Of a stretch of 64,000 nt of DNA, positions 54,456-63,811 are shown piece by piece. The first letter of the stretch is position 1. Each line of letters begins with the position of its first letter. Source of the stretch: an uncultured Acetatifactor sp. (GTDB taxonomy: Bacteria > Bacillota > Clostridia > Lachnospirales > Lachnospiraceae); contig CAJUGH010000017.1 of the NCBI GenBank assembly GCA_910586215.1, forward strand, positions 24,257 through 88,256, given 5' to 3'. The notes under the pieces are model-generated. The model saw only the letters and a list, made by a program, of their open reading frames with translations, ran no database searches and had not been told where the DNA came from. The position numbers and the translations under genes were made by a program.

Positions 54456-55274
54456 ATGGAGATGCAGGGATTTCAAGGAACCGGGGAATATGTGGCCAGT
54501 GAGGAACTGATGGCCAGTGTGAATATTGCCATTGCACTGAAAAAACCCCTTCTGATCAAAGGAGAGCCGGGTACAGGCAAGACCATGCTGGCAGAGGCTG
54601 TGGCCAAAGCCCTGGGCAAGCGGCTGATCATCTGGAATATCAAGTCCACCACCAAAGCCCAGGAGGGGCTGTATGTGTACGACACCATACAGAGGCTCTA
54701 TGACGGGCAGTTTGGCGAAGAAGGGGTGAATGACATTGCCCGCTACATCAAGCTGGGAAAGCTGGGAGAGGCTTTTGATAGCGAGGAACAGGTGGTGCTG
54801 CTGATCGATGAGATCGACAAGGCAGACCTGGAATTCCCCAATGACCTGCTCTGGGAGCTGGACCAGATGGAATTCTATATCCATGAGACCAGGCGTACAG
54901 TGAAGGCGAAGCAGCGCCCCATTGTGATTATCACCTCCAATGCGGAGAAAGAACTGCCGGATGCTTTCCTGCGGCGCTGTATCTTCCACTATATAGATTT
55001 CCCTGACAGGGAACTGATGGAGGAGATCGTCCGGGTCCACTATCCGGATGTGGAAGAACACCTGCTGCAAAATGCCATGGAAGTCTTCTACAATATCCGG
55101 GCCATCCGGGATATCCGGAAGAAACCCAGCACCTCGGAATTGATTGACTGGGTCAATGCCCTGCAGGTGGGAGGCATCCCTGCGGACAGGATCCGGAAGG
55201 AACTGCCTTTCGTGGGGGTGGTAGTGAAGAAGGACGAGGACCTGCAACTGGTGCGCAGTGAACCGAACTTGTAA
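54456..55274 (+). CDS. MoxR-family AAA+ ATPase
   Basis: A 272-residue ATPase with Walker A GEPGTGKTMLAEA (about residue 36), Walker B VVLLIDEIDKAD, sensor-1 IVIITSNAEKELPDAFLRRC with the arginine finger region, and the C-terminal lid. MoxR proteins act as chaperones for VWA partners or metal insertion. ATG 54456 is preceded by GGAGGTAATCTGA. The next gene encodes the VWA partner. Confidence 0.88.
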   Translation: MEMQGFQGTGEYVASEELMASVNIAIALKKPLLIKGEPGTGKTMLAEAVAKALGKRLIIWNIKSTTKAQEGLYVYDTIQRLYDGQFGEEGVNDIARYIKLGKLGEAFDSEEQVVLLIDEIDKADLEFPNDLLWELDQMEFYIHETRRTVKAKQRPIVIITSNAEKELPDAFLRRCIFHYIDFPDRELMEEIVRVHYPDVEEHLLQNAMEVFYNIRAIRDIRKKPSTSELIDWVNALQVGGIPADRIRKELPFVGVVVKKDEDLQLVRSEPNL

Positions 55275-55372
55275 GGAACAGAAAGGTAGCAGAATGGGAC
55301 AGATGCCTGGTGCGGGAATTCTGATGAGTTGACCTTGTGTCTGGTGAAGGAATTAAAGGGAGGCGGCAGGAC

Positions 55373-56575
55373 ATGTTCATAAAATTCTTTGAAACCCTGC
55401 GGAACAAGGGACTGCGGGTGACACTGGGGGAGTGGCTTACTTTTCAGGAGGCCCTGGACCAGGGACTCTGTGGCAGTTCCCTGACCCGGTTCTATTATAC
55501 CGCCCGGATGATCCTGGTAAAGAGTGAGACAGATTTTGATAAATTTGATATGGCCTTTGAAGAATGCTTCAAGGCGGCCCAGAAGGAGACCGAAGTAGGC
55601 CAGGAAATGCTTCGCTGGCTGGACAAGTCCGATATGATGGAACTGGCCCATGAGGAGGCCAGGAACCACTTGAACCAGGTGGAGGAGATCCAGGTGGACA
55701 AGGAGGACGTGGAGGAGAAATTCCGGCAGCGTCTGAAGGACCAGGACAGTGAGCATAATGGAGGCAGCTTCTGGATCGGCACCATGGGCAAGACCTCTTT
55801 TGGCAACATGGGCGGTAATGTGGGCGGTGTCCGGGTAGGGGGGAAGACGGGTTACCAGTCTGCCTTTGCCGTGGTGGGTGCCCGGAAGTATCGGGATTTT
55901 AGGGATGACAGGGTGCTGGACAACAGGCAGTTCCAGATGGCATTTCGGAAGCTACGTCAGTTTTCCAGCAGGCTGGATATCCCGGAGACGGAACTGGACA
56001 TTGATGGTACCATTGATAAGACCTGCAACAATGGCGGCTGCCTGCAGATTGTCATGCAGAAACCCCGGAAAAATGCGGTGAAACTGCTTCTGCTGATGGA
56101 TTCCGGAGGCACCATGATTCCCTTCAGCAGCCTGTTGAACGATTTGTTCCAGGCCATCCATAAATCCAACCATTACAAGGATGTGAAGACTTATTATTTC
56201 CACAACTGTATCTATAGCAAGATGTACAAGACCCCGGAGTGCGAGAACGGGGACTGGGTGGACACCGAGTGGATGTTCCGCAATGTGGACAGTGATTACA
56301 AGGTAATCATTGTGGGGGATGCCGCCATGGCCCCGGAGGAGCTTTACTCTGACACGGGGAATTACAGAGGACCAAACGGGGGACTTTCCGGCTATGAGTG
56401 GCTACAGCTTCTGAAGAAAAAGTACAAGAAGATCGTGTGGCTGAACCCCAAGATGGCGCCTGGCCGGGCACCCTGGCGGGAGGCAGAGACGGCGGTGAAG
56501 GAACTGTTTCCCATGTACAAACTGACAGTGGACGGACTGAACCAGGCCATGCAGAAACTGATGTCAGCCCGGTGA
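55373..56575 (+). CDS. VWA-domain partner of MoxR (CoxE-like)
   Basis: ATG 55373 is preferred because AAAGGGAGG lies 9 bases upstream. The 400 residues hold an N-terminal helical region (about 1-130), a Gly-rich linker (MGKTSFGNMGGNVGG) and a VWA domain. Its metal site has LLLMDSGGTM where canonical proteins have DxSxS, so the second Ser is replaced by Gly-Thr; metal binding may be altered. The later VWA parts, TYYFHNCIYSKMY and IIVGDAAMAPEEL, are present. Likely acts with the MoxR ATPase 98 bases upstream. Confidence 0.8.
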   Translation: MFIKFFETLRNKGLRVTLGEWLTFQEALDQGLCGSSLTRFYYTARMILVKSETDFDKFDMAFEECFKAAQKETEVGQEMLRWLDKSDMMELAHEEARNHLNQVEEIQVDKEDVEEKFRQRLKDQDSEHNGGSFWIGTMGKTSFGNMGGNVGGVRVGGKTGYQSAFAVVGARKYRDFRDDRVLDNRQFQMAFRKLRQFSSRLDIPETELDIDGTIDKTCNNGGCLQIVMQKPRKNAVKLLLLMDSGGTMIPFSSLLNDLFQAIHKSNHYKDVKTYYFHNCIYSKMYKTPECENGDWVDTEWMFRNVDSDYKVIIVGDAAMAPEELYSDTGNYRGPNGGLSGYEWLQLLKKKYKKIVWLNPKMAPGRAPWREAETAVKELFPMYKLTVDGLNQAMQKLMSAR

Positions 56576-56676
56576 CGGTGAGTTAAGGGAAGATTATCTG
56601 AGCGGGCGCGTTTTTCTGCCATTTTCATGGACTGGCTGAACTGTTGCAGAATAATGCAATAAGACATCAAAAAGGC

Positions 56677-56705
56677 TTGACATTTGGCAACAGGACCGGT
56701 ATAAT
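56677..56705 (+). promoter_or_regulatory. Promoter of the tyrS T-box transcript
   Basis: TTGACA (56677-56682), a 17-base spacer and TATAAT (56700-56705): both hexamers are consensus. Confidence 0.85.
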
Positions 56706-56711
56706 GGTAAC

Positions 56712-57000
56712 ATGTTTATAGGAAAGACAGCAAATGCGAGGAAGGGAAGAAGTACTGCCAGATCACTTTTTACAGAGAGCAGCCGGATGGTGAGAGGCGC
56801 ATAAAGTCTGACAGGAATACATCCCGGAGCAGCAAACCAAAATGCGGCCCAGAGCGCAGAGTAGGCTTTGACGGCAGGCCCCGGTATCGGCCACAGGTAT
56901 TGATGGATACCTGATAAGCCACAAGGTGTGAGCCTTGTGGGAAAAAAGGTGGTAACACGGGCAATGGCCTCGTCCTTTTATGGGACGGGGTTTTTTTATG
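56712..57000 (+). promoter_or_regulatory. T-box riboswitch, tyrosine specifier
   Basis: Stem I contains AGAGAGC and GGTGAGAGG motifs, the specifier TAC (56818-56820, in GGAATACATC) matches Tyr, and the antiterminator T-box GGTGGTAACACGGG (56948-56961) holds TGGT for the uncharged tRNA end. The terminator CCTCGTCC/GGGACGGGG plus T7 follows at 56968-56997. Uncharged tRNA-Tyr should allow tyrS transcription. This fills the 527-base gap 56576-57102. Confidence 0.9.
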
Positions 57001-57102
57001 TGCAAGCCTGCAATGGGAAGTTTGCCGCTGGTACGGTTGCGGTCCGCGCAGCGGGCAGGGTGAAACTATTTCCTGCCCGGATTAGGAAAGGAGAATGGGA
57101 AG

Positions 57103-58353
57103 ATGACAGTATTTGAAGAATTACAGGCCAGGGGACTTCTGGCCCAGCTCACGGATGAGGAAGAGATCAAGGAGCTGATCAACAACGGGAAGGCCACTTT
57201 CTACATTGGGTTCGACCCTACGGCGGACAGCCTCCATGTGGGACATTTCATGGCACTGTGCCTGATGAAGCGATTGCAGATGGCAGGCAATAAGCCCATT
57301 GCCTTGATTGGCGGGGGCACAGGCATGATCGGGGATCCTTCCGGCCGCAGCGACCTGCGCACCATGATGACAACGGAGATGATCGACCATAACTGTGAGT
57401 GTTTCAAGGAGCAGATGAGCCGCTTTATCCAGTTCGGGGAAGAAGGGGATGCCGACCACTCCAAAGCGCTGATGGTGAACAATGCGGACTGGCTCAGGGA
57501 TCTGAACTACATCGAATTCATCCGTGACATCGGTGTCCATTTCTCCGTGAACCGTATGCTCACCGCGGAATGCTATAAGCAGCGTATGGAGAAAGGGTTA
57601 AGCTTCCTGGAGTTCAATTACATGATCATGCAGAGCTATGACTTCCTGAAGCTCTATGAGAAATATGGCTGTAACATGCAGTTCGGCGGGGATGACCAGT
57701 GGAGCAACATGCTGGGCGGCACGGAACTGATCCGCAGGAAGCTGGGCAAGGATGCCTACGCCATGACCATCACCCTGCTCCTCAATTCCGAGGGCAAGAA
57801 GATGGGCAAGACCCAGAAAGGTGCCGTGTGGCTTGATCCTGCGAAAACTTCCCCCTACGAGTTCTACCAGTACTGGAGGAATGTGGCAGATGCAGATGTA
57901 TTAAAGTGCATGCGGATGCTGACTTTCCTGCCCCTGGAGCAGATTGAGGAAATGGACGGATGGGAAGGCAGCCAGTTGAATGAGGCCAAGGAGATCCTGG
58001 CTTATGAGCTGACCAAGATGGTACACGGGGAAGAGGAAGCCGGGAAGGCCCAGGAAAGTGCCAGGGCATTGTTCGCCGGAGGTACCCAGGGCGGCATGAC
58101 CCAGATGCCCACCTGCCAGTTGGAGGAGGCTGACTTCACGGACGGGCAGATCGATATCCTGGCTGTGCTGGTGAAGTCCGGCCTTACCGCATCCCGCTCC
58201 GAAGCCAGGCGGGCCGTGGAACAGGGCGGTGTCACCGTGGACGGCGAGAAGGTAGGGGACATCAAGGCGGTATACGGACCGGATCGGTTTGCAGGTGACG
58301 GTATCGTGGTAAAACGCGGGAAGAAGATTTTTAAACGGGTAGTGATGCCGTAG
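57103..58353 (+). CDS. tyrS: Tyrosyl-tRNA synthetase
   Basis: Charges tRNA-Tyr. The 416 residues show the HIGH-type motif SLHVGHFM (about residue 45), the tyrosine pocket and MQFGGDDQWSNM (about 186-197), a KMSKS-type KMGKT (about 231), and a C-terminal S4-like domain (LTASRSEARRAVEQGGV, about 360-376). ATG 57103 is preceded by AGGAGAATGGG. The gene is under its own T-box and followed after 13 bases by the Ro60 gene, probably in the same transcript. Confidence 0.96.
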   Translation: MTVFEELQARGLLAQLTDEEEIKELINNGKATFYIGFDPTADSLHVGHFMALCLMKRLQMAGNKPIALIGGGTGMIGDPSGRSDLRTMMTTEMIDHNCECFKEQMSRFIQFGEEGDADHSKALMVNNADWLRDLNYIEFIRDIGVHFSVNRMLTAECYKQRMEKGLSFLEFNYMIMQSYDFLKLYEKYGCNMQFGGDDQWSNMLGGTELIRRKLGKDAYAMTITLLLNSEGKKMGKTQKGAVWLDPAKTSPYEFYQYWRNVADADVLKCMRMLTFLPLEQIEEMDGWEGSQLNEAKEILAYELTKMVHGEEEAGKAQESARALFAGGTQGGMTQMPTCQLEEADFTDGQIDILAVLVKSGLTASRSEARRAVEQGGVTVDGEKVGDIKAVYGPDRFAGDGIVVKRGKKIFKRVVMP

Positions 58354-58366
58354 GAGGTATTCCCAT

Positions 58367-60007
58367 ATGAGTCGTTTCAAAAAAGCATTGGAATCTGCCG
58401 GGGCTCATTCGGTTGTGGAGAATTTCATGGGAGGGGAATCTTATCAGATCAGCCCTCTGGAGAACCTGAAGATGGTGACGGCTTCCTCCATATTCGGGGA
58501 ACCTTCCTATTACCGGAAGGGAGGCCTGGACAGGCAGGGGACAGATGCCCGTTACCGGTCCTGCAGCCTGCTGCAGGAACATCTTTGGTTTGCGGAAGAA
58601 TGGGACGGGAAGACCACCACACAGATTATGGAAGAAGCCATTGACCAGGCACTGGATGCAGATTTTGAGGGTACTCTGCAGTGGGCGGTTACCTTGCGGC
58701 GGGATTTTTTCATGCGTCTGAATCCCCAGGTAATTATGGTGCGGGCGGCTATCCATCCACGGAGAAAGGAATTCACAGGCAGCCATCCGGGGGGATATGA
58801 ACAGATCCAGACCCAGGTTATGGCCAGGGGGGATGATGCTTTATCTCAGCTTGCTTACTACCTGTATCATAACCAGGGGAAACAGAAGATGCCAAGCCTC
58901 TTAAAGCGTTCCCTGGCCAGGAGGCTTGGCAGATTGGATGCCTATGAGGCGTCCAAATATAAAAATGCCGAGATGGGCCTTCAGGATGCCGTCCGCATCA
59001 CCCATGCCCACTCAGCCGTAATTGACCAGTATATGCAGACAGGCAGGTTAGAACTGCCTCCCCGAAAGGAGACTTGGGAGAACCTGCGGTCCGCAGGGAT
59101 GACATGGGAAGAGATTTTCCATCGGATTCCCATGGGGCACATGGCCCTTGTGCGGAATCTGAGAGGGGTATTTGCAGAGGCAGAACGGGCAGAGTTCTGC
59201 GAAGAATATCTGGAACGGCTGAAAGGCGGTGTGGCGGGAGGGCGGCAGTTTCCGTTCCGGTACTACAGTGCATATCAGGCGGTGGAGAAGAGCGCCTGCT
59301 GCCACAAGCCCCGGATTCTGGATGCCCTGGAGGAATGTGTGGATCTGTCTATGGCCAATTTGCCAAGATTTCAGGGAAAGACGATGTGCCTGTCGGACAA
59401 TTCCGGCTCTGCCTGGGGCGCGATTCCTTCAGAGTATGGTACCGTGCGTGTGGCAGAGATTGATAACCTCTCCTCTGTGATTGCCGCTGCGGTTTCCGAG
59501 GAGGGATATGTGGGAAAATTCGGGGATACCCTGAAGGTATATCCCGTTTCCAAAAGGGGGCAGATCCTGCGCCAGGCCAGAGAAATCTCTCAAGGGATGA
59601 GTCAGGATGTGGGAGGCTCCACGGAGGGCGGTATCTGGGAATTCTTCGACAATGCCATCCGGAAAAAGGAGCACTGGGACCAGATCTTCATCTACTCCGA
59701 CCAGCAGGCAGGACATGGCGGTCTGTTTGGCACCAGTATCCAGCGGGAGAAATATCAGGCTCTTGGGTATAGCTGCAGGCAGGGACAGAGAGGGGAAGGA
59801 CAATATATCAATGTATATGATTTGATCCTGGCTTACAGGAAGAAGGTAAACCCCAGGGTAAATGTCTTTTCCATCCAGACAGCAGGATACAACAATGTAT
59901 GTGTGCCGGAATACGCATACCGTACCTGCATCCTCTACGGATGGACGGGAAAGGAGATTATGTTTGCCAGGCAGATGATTGATTTATGGGATAACTTCAC
60001 GGGGTAA
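58367..60007 (+). CDS. rsr: Ro60-family TROVE-domain RNA-binding protein
   Basis: A 546-residue homologue of Ro60/Rsr, a ring-shaped HEAT-repeat protein that binds misfolded RNAs and Y RNAs and works in RNA quality control and stress survival. The TROVE region covers about residues 10-330 (e.g. NPQVIMVRAAIHPRRKEF, TWEEIFHRIPMGHMALVRNL), followed by a VWA domain with an intact metal site CLSDNSGSAWG (about 342). GTAGGAGGT precedes ATG 58367. A Y RNA gene with its own promoter lies directly after the stop. In other bacteria Y RNA links Ro60 to a nuclease such as PNPase. Confidence 0.92.
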   Translation: MSRFKKALESAGAHSVVENFMGGESYQISPLENLKMVTASSIFGEPSYYRKGGLDRQGTDARYRSCSLLQEHLWFAEEWDGKTTTQIMEEAIDQALDADFEGTLQWAVTLRRDFFMRLNPQVIMVRAAIHPRRKEFTGSHPGGYEQIQTQVMARGDDALSQLAYYLYHNQGKQKMPSLLKRSLARRLGRLDAYEASKYKNAEMGLQDAVRITHAHSAVIDQYMQTGRLELPPRKETWENLRSAGMTWEEIFHRIPMGHMALVRNLRGVFAEAERAEFCEEYLERLKGGVAGGRQFPFRYYSAYQAVEKSACCHKPRILDALEECVDLSMANLPRFQGKTMCLSDNSGSAWGAIPSEYGTVRVAEIDNLSSVIAAAVSEEGYVGKFGDTLKVYPVSKRGQILRQAREISQGMSQDVGGSTEGGIWEFFDNAIRKKEHWDQIFIYSDQQAGHGGLFGTSIQREKYQALGYSCRQGQRGEGQYINVYDLILAYRKKVNPRVNVFSIQTAGYNNVCVPEYAYRTCILYGWTGKEIMFARQMIDLWDNFTG

Positions 60008-60024
60008 CTTCACGACCTTTTTTG

Positions 60025-60053
60025 TTGACAAATCCCTGTTTTTACGTCATAAT
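60025..60053 (+). promoter_or_regulatory. Promoter of the Y RNA gene
   Basis: TTGACA (60025-60030), a 17-base spacer and CATAAT (60048-60053). Placing the promoter between the Ro60 stop and the RNA separates RNA expression from the tyrS transcript. Confidence 0.75.
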
Positions 60054-60056
60054 GGT

Positions 60057-60201
60057 AAAAACGCCCCGATGCGTAGGAAACGGATACTTCGACTGATAAT
60101 CGCGTTGTTACAGGTTCGAGTCCTGTCTGCCGCTCCTGGCGGCAGTAGCTCAATGGGTAGAGCACGACATGCCGTTTCCGCCCTTTCTCGGGGCGTTTTT
60201 T
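60057..60201 (+). ncRNA. Y RNA with a tRNA-like module (YrlA-type)
   Basis: Outer stem 60057-60069 with 60188-60200 (13 bp, AAAAACGCCCCGA/TCGGGGCGTTTTT, also the terminator), then GGAAACGG (60076-60083) with CCGTTTCC (60172-60179). Next GTTGT (60104-60108) pairs with ACGAC (60164-60168), the place of an anticodon stem. Above it: T arm ACAGG-TTCGAGT-CCTGT (60110-60126), acceptor-like stem CTGCCGC/GCGGCAG (60127-60133, 60139-60145) closed by the loop TCCTG, then D arm GCTC-AATGGGTA-GAGC (60148-60163). The order is a permuted tRNA without a free CCA end, as known for YrlA RNAs. Found beside Ro60, it is its likely partner. Confidence 0.88.
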
Positions 60202-60233
60202 CGGTCAGATTTTGATGTTTTGTAAATCCTTTG

Positions 60234-60263
60234 TTGACAAATCGGACATGGATCGTATAGAAT
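60234..60263 (+). promoter_or_regulatory. Promoter of the ileS T-box transcript
   Basis: TTGACA (60234-60239) followed by TATAGA (60256-60261, spacer 16) or TAGAAT (60258-60263, spacer 18). Confidence 0.7.
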
Positions 60264-60269
60264 AGAGAA

Positions 60270-60545
60270 AACGTGGAAAGAGACAGTAGCATTTCCGGGA
60301 AATTTACAGAGAACCAGGGTAGGTGAGAACTGGCAAGGGAACGGAGATGGGAAGATCACTCTGGAGTTGCAGGCTGAAAGGCTGGCGGGGCGTCACGGCA
60401 TCCGTGGCAGGCTTTTGCGGGTTAAGTAGGTCTTGCCGGTATTCCCCCGTTAGCGGGAAGGCATATGTTGGTATGCTCGTACAGGTGGTAAGAAAGTGAG
60501 TGCGCAGGCCCTCATCCTGGAGACGGGATGGGGGCTTTTTTTCGT
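60270..60545 (+). promoter_or_regulatory. T-box riboswitch, isoleucine specifier
   Basis: Stem I with AGAGAACCAGGGTAGGTGAG, specifier ATC (60355-60357, in GAAGATCACT) for Ile, and a T-box AGGTGGTAAGAAAG (from about 60484) whose TGGT can pair with the tRNA end, although the bases after it differ from the usual ACCGCG. The terminator GCCCTCATCC/GGATGGGGGC plus T7 lies at 60509-60545. With the Y RNA, it accounts for the 684-base gap 60008-60691. Confidence 0.85.
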
Positions 60546-60691
60546 GGGTTCCTTTCTTCCCGGGCGCAATGAGCCAAGCCATATGGACTGTATGGGACAG
60601 GTTGCAAATTGGAAACCGCCAGTGGCATCAGGGCAGACGGCAGACATTCCCGTTTTATCCAGGAAGCCATTTGGGCAGACAGGAGGTGCAG

Positions 60692-63600
60692 ATGAAATAC
60701 GAGGAACTCTCTGGCAAACCAGATCTTGCCTTTATCCAGCAGGAGATCCTTGCTTTCTGGAAGGAGGAACATATCTTTGAACGGTCTGTGGAGGAGCGCA
60801 CAGGGGAAGAAGTAGTCTTCTACGACGGTCCGCCTTTCCCCACAGGGAAGCCCCACCATGGGACTGTGCTGGTATCCTTCATCAAGGATTTGATTGCCAG
60901 GTATCAGACCATGCGGGGATACCGGGTGCCCCGGACCTGGGGCTGGGACTGTCACGGTCTGCCTATCGAGAATCAGGCAGAGAGTGCCCTGGGCATCCAG
61001 GACAAAACCCAGATCGAGAAGAAGATAGGCATAGCTGCTTTCAATGAGAAATGCAGGGAGATTGTCTCTGGCAACAATGATTCCTGGCGGGACTATGTGG
61101 AGCAGATGGCCCGTTTCGTGGACTATGACGGCGCTTACAAGACCATGCATGCAGATTTCATGGAGAGCGTCATGTGGGCTTTTAAGCAACTGTATGACAA
61201 AGGATACATCTATAGGGATTACCGGGTGACACCCTATTGCATGCATTGTGAGACTTCCCTGTCCATCTCTGACACCAGGGAGTCGGATTCCACCAGGCTG
61301 CGGCAGGACAGATGGATCCTGGTGCGGTTTCAGGCAGAGGAGACCCTGGCAGGTAAACAGGTCTACTTCCTGGCCTGGACCACTACTCCCTGGACCCTGC
61401 CCTCCAACATGTGCCTGGCTGTAGGGGAGAAGCTGGACTATGCCTATGTGGAGGTGAAAAATGATATCTATGTGGCCTGTACCGGCACCCTGGCAAACTA
61501 TGGGAAGGACTTCGGGGAAGAACCTGTGATTAGGAAGGTGTGTAAGGGAGCAGACCTGGTGGGGAAGACTTATGAGCCACTTTTTCCCTATTTTGCAGAC
61601 CGGAAAGAGGAAGGTGCATTCCGGGTAGTATCTGCCGGATATGTGGGAGCAGAAGAAGGAGTTGGTATCGTCCACACGGCCCCGGCCTTTGGGGAAGATG
61701 ACTACTGGACCTGTAGGGACAACGGGATTCCCCTGGTCAACCCGGTAGATGAGAAAGGACATTTTACACAGGAGATTACAGATTTTTATGATCCTGGCCA
61801 GGAGAAAACAGTCATAGAGTGGAACCCCGCAGTCATTCGATTTCTCTATGACCAGGGCAAGGCGGTGGCAGACGGCACCATAGAACACAATTACCCTCAC
61901 TGCTGGCGCTGCAAGAGACCTCTGATCTATAAGGCCATGGATGCATGGTATTTTGACATCGGGAAGATCAAGGAGCGTCTCCTGGAGGAGAATGAGAAGA
62001 TCCACTGGGTGCCTGAGACAGTGAAGCATGGAAGGTTCGGCAACTGGCTGGCCGGGGCCAGGGACTGGAACATTTCCAGGAACCGGTACTGGAGCACTCC
62101 CATCCCTATCTGGGAATGTGATGCCTGCAGGGAACGGGTGGTGCTGGGCAGCATTGCGCAGATCGAACAGGCCAGTGGCATCCGGTTGACTGACCTGCAC
62201 AGACAATATATGGACCGGGTCACTTTTCCCTGCAAATGCGGCAAGGGCATCATGCACCGGGTACCGGAGGTGCTGGACTGCTGGTTTGAGAGTGGCTCCG
62301 TACCTTTTGCCCAGAAGCACTATCCCTTTGCAGACAAAGAGTGGTTTGAGTCTCATTTTCCCAGTGATTTCATTGTGGAATACACCGGCCAGATCCGTTG
62401 CTGGTTCTACTACCTGCATGTGCTGTCCGTGGCCCTCTTCGACAGGCCTGCCTTCCGGAACTGTGTGGTACATGGCACCATACTGGCAAAGGATGGGAAG
62501 AAACTTGCCAAATCCTCCCGGAATTATACAGACCCCATGGAACTGATGAAGCAATACGGCACCGATGCCTTCAGGCTCTATCTGTACCAGAGCAATGCCA
62601 TGCTTATGGGGGACCTGCTGTTCGATGAATCCGGAATCCAGGATGCCTGCCAGCAGATCATCCTGCCATACTGGAATGCCTGCCATTTTTACCTGTCCTA
62701 CAGCAATATTGACGGCTTTCATCCGGAAAAGCTGGTAGAACCCACATCGGAAAATCAGTTGGACCGGTGGATTCTGGCCAAGCTGTATGACACGGCCTGG
62801 CAGATCACATGCCATATGGATGCCTACCAGGTGAACCGGTATGTGGAATACCTGGTGTCCCTGCTGGATGGGCTCACAAACTGGTATATCCGTCGTTCCA
62901 GAAGACGTTTCTGGGGCAATGGTATGTGCCAGGACAAACAGGATGCCTATGAAACCCTGTATTATGTGCTGGTGTGCATGACAAAACTGTTTGCGCCGGT
63001 GGCACCCATCCTGTCAGAGAAAATATACCGGGTGCTGACCGGGGAGGTGTCCGTACATCTGGCCCTGTGGCCGCAGATTCCTAAGGCTTATACAGACGAA
63101 GGGCTGCTTGCCAAGGTTGAACTGGTACAGGAGGTAATCTCTCTGGGAAGGTCCATCCGCAACAAGAACCAGGTGAAAAACAGACAGCCTCTTAGCTGCC
63201 TGAAGGTAGCCCTGCCAGAGGGAGTAGAAGAGTCTGTACTCGCCGGATTCCAGGAGACCATAGCAGAGGAATTGAATGTGAAGCAGGTGGAGATCCTAAA
63301 GGAGGCAGGTGATGTAGCCAGTGTGAAATATGCCCCCGATTATAAGGAGATCCGCAGCAGATATCCGGATCGTACAGGGGAACTGATCCAGGCGGTGAAG
63401 GGAGGGAACTTCCGGATCACGAAGGAGACTCTCCTGGTGCAGACGGAAAACGGGGAAGAGCCTTTTGACGAAAGGATTCTCTTAGTGACCTATCAGCCAA
63501 AGGAAGGCCAGCATGTGGCCAGCAATCATGGCATTGTGGTGTCCCTGGATCTGGCCATGACCTGGGAACTTTTACAGGAGGGGCTGGCCAGGGACATGGT

Positions 63601-63811
63601 CCGGAACATCCAGGATGCCAGGAAACAGATGGGCTGTGGGATCACAGACCACATTCTCCTATCCTTTGAGGGAGCTGTGCCAGAAGGATGGCTTGCGTAC
63701 ATCTGCAGGGAGACCCTGGGGGAGATGGGCGATGTACCGGAACCGGAAAAAACAGTGGTACTGGAGGGCGCAGGAGAAGGAAGGGTTCGGATCCTGGTTG
63801 CCCGCAGGTGA
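60692..63811 (+). CDS. ileS: Isoleucyl-tRNA synthetase
   Basis: ATG 60692 is chosen because AGGAGGTGCAG precedes it and the upstream frame runs into the T-box. The 1039 residues are the longer IleS type: HIGH-type GKPHHGTVLV (about 52-61), GWDCHGLPIE, an editing domain with WTTTPWTLPSNM, VGIVHTAPAFGEDD, KMSKS-type KKLAKSS (about 602) and an anticodon-binding C-terminus. Attaches Ile to tRNA-Ile and edits Val. Controlled by the T-box upstream. Confidence 0.96.
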   Translation: MKYEELSGKPDLAFIQQEILAFWKEEHIFERSVEERTGEEVVFYDGPPFPTGKPHHGTVLVSFIKDLIARYQTMRGYRVPRTWGWDCHGLPIENQAESALGIQDKTQIEKKIGIAAFNEKCREIVSGNNDSWRDYVEQMARFVDYDGAYKTMHADFMESVMWAFKQLYDKGYIYRDYRVTPYCMHCETSLSISDTRESDSTRLRQDRWILVRFQAEETLAGKQVYFLAWTTTPWTLPSNMCLAVGEKLDYAYVEVKNDIYVACTGTLANYGKDFGEEPVIRKVCKGADLVGKTYEPLFPYFADRKEEGAFRVVSAGYVGAEEGVGIVHTAPAFGEDDYWTCRDNGIPLVNPVDEKGHFTQEITDFYDPGQEKTVIEWNPAVIRFLYDQGKAVADGTIEHNYPHCWRCKRPLIYKAMDAWYFDIGKIKERLLEENEKIHWVPETVKHGRFGNWLAGARDWNISRNRYWSTPIPIWECDACRERVVLGSIAQIEQASGIRLTDLHRQYMDRVTFPCKCGKGIMHRVPEVLDCWFESGSVPFAQKHYPFADKEWFESHFPSDFIVEYTGQIRCWFYYLHVLSVALFDRPAFRNCVVHGTILAKDGKKLAKSSRNYTDPMELMKQYGTDAFRLYLYQSNAMLMGDLLFDESGIQDACQQIILPYWNACHFYLSYSNIDGFHPEKLVEPTSENQLDRWILAKLYDTAWQITCHMDAYQVNRYVEYLVSLLDGLTNWYIRRSRRRFWGNGMCQDKQDAYETLYYVLVCMTKLFAPVAPILSEKIYRVLTGEVSVHLALWPQIPKAYTDEGLLAKVELVQEVISLGRSIRNKNQVKNRQPLSCLKVALPEGVEESVLAGFQETIAEELNVKQVEILKEAGDVASVKYAPDYKEIRSRYPDRTGELIQAVKGGNFRITKETLLVQTENGEEPFDERILLVTYQPKEGQHVASNHGIVVSLDLAMTWELLQEGLARDMVRNIQDARKQMGCGITDHILLSFEGAVPEGWLAYICRETLGEMGDVPEPEKTVVLEGAGEGRVRILVARR

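Noticed and set aside
60104..60168. An ordinary tRNA gene
   Set aside because: T arm, acceptor strands and D arm are all present but in permuted order, the acceptor is closed by a loop, no CCA end exists, and the whole is enclosed in long stems beside Ro60; a Y RNA explains it.
60512..62815. Long antisense frame of 767 codons
   Set aside because: It lies opposite the clear ileS gene, lacks a ribosome site and has no protein-like domain pattern; it results from codon bias.
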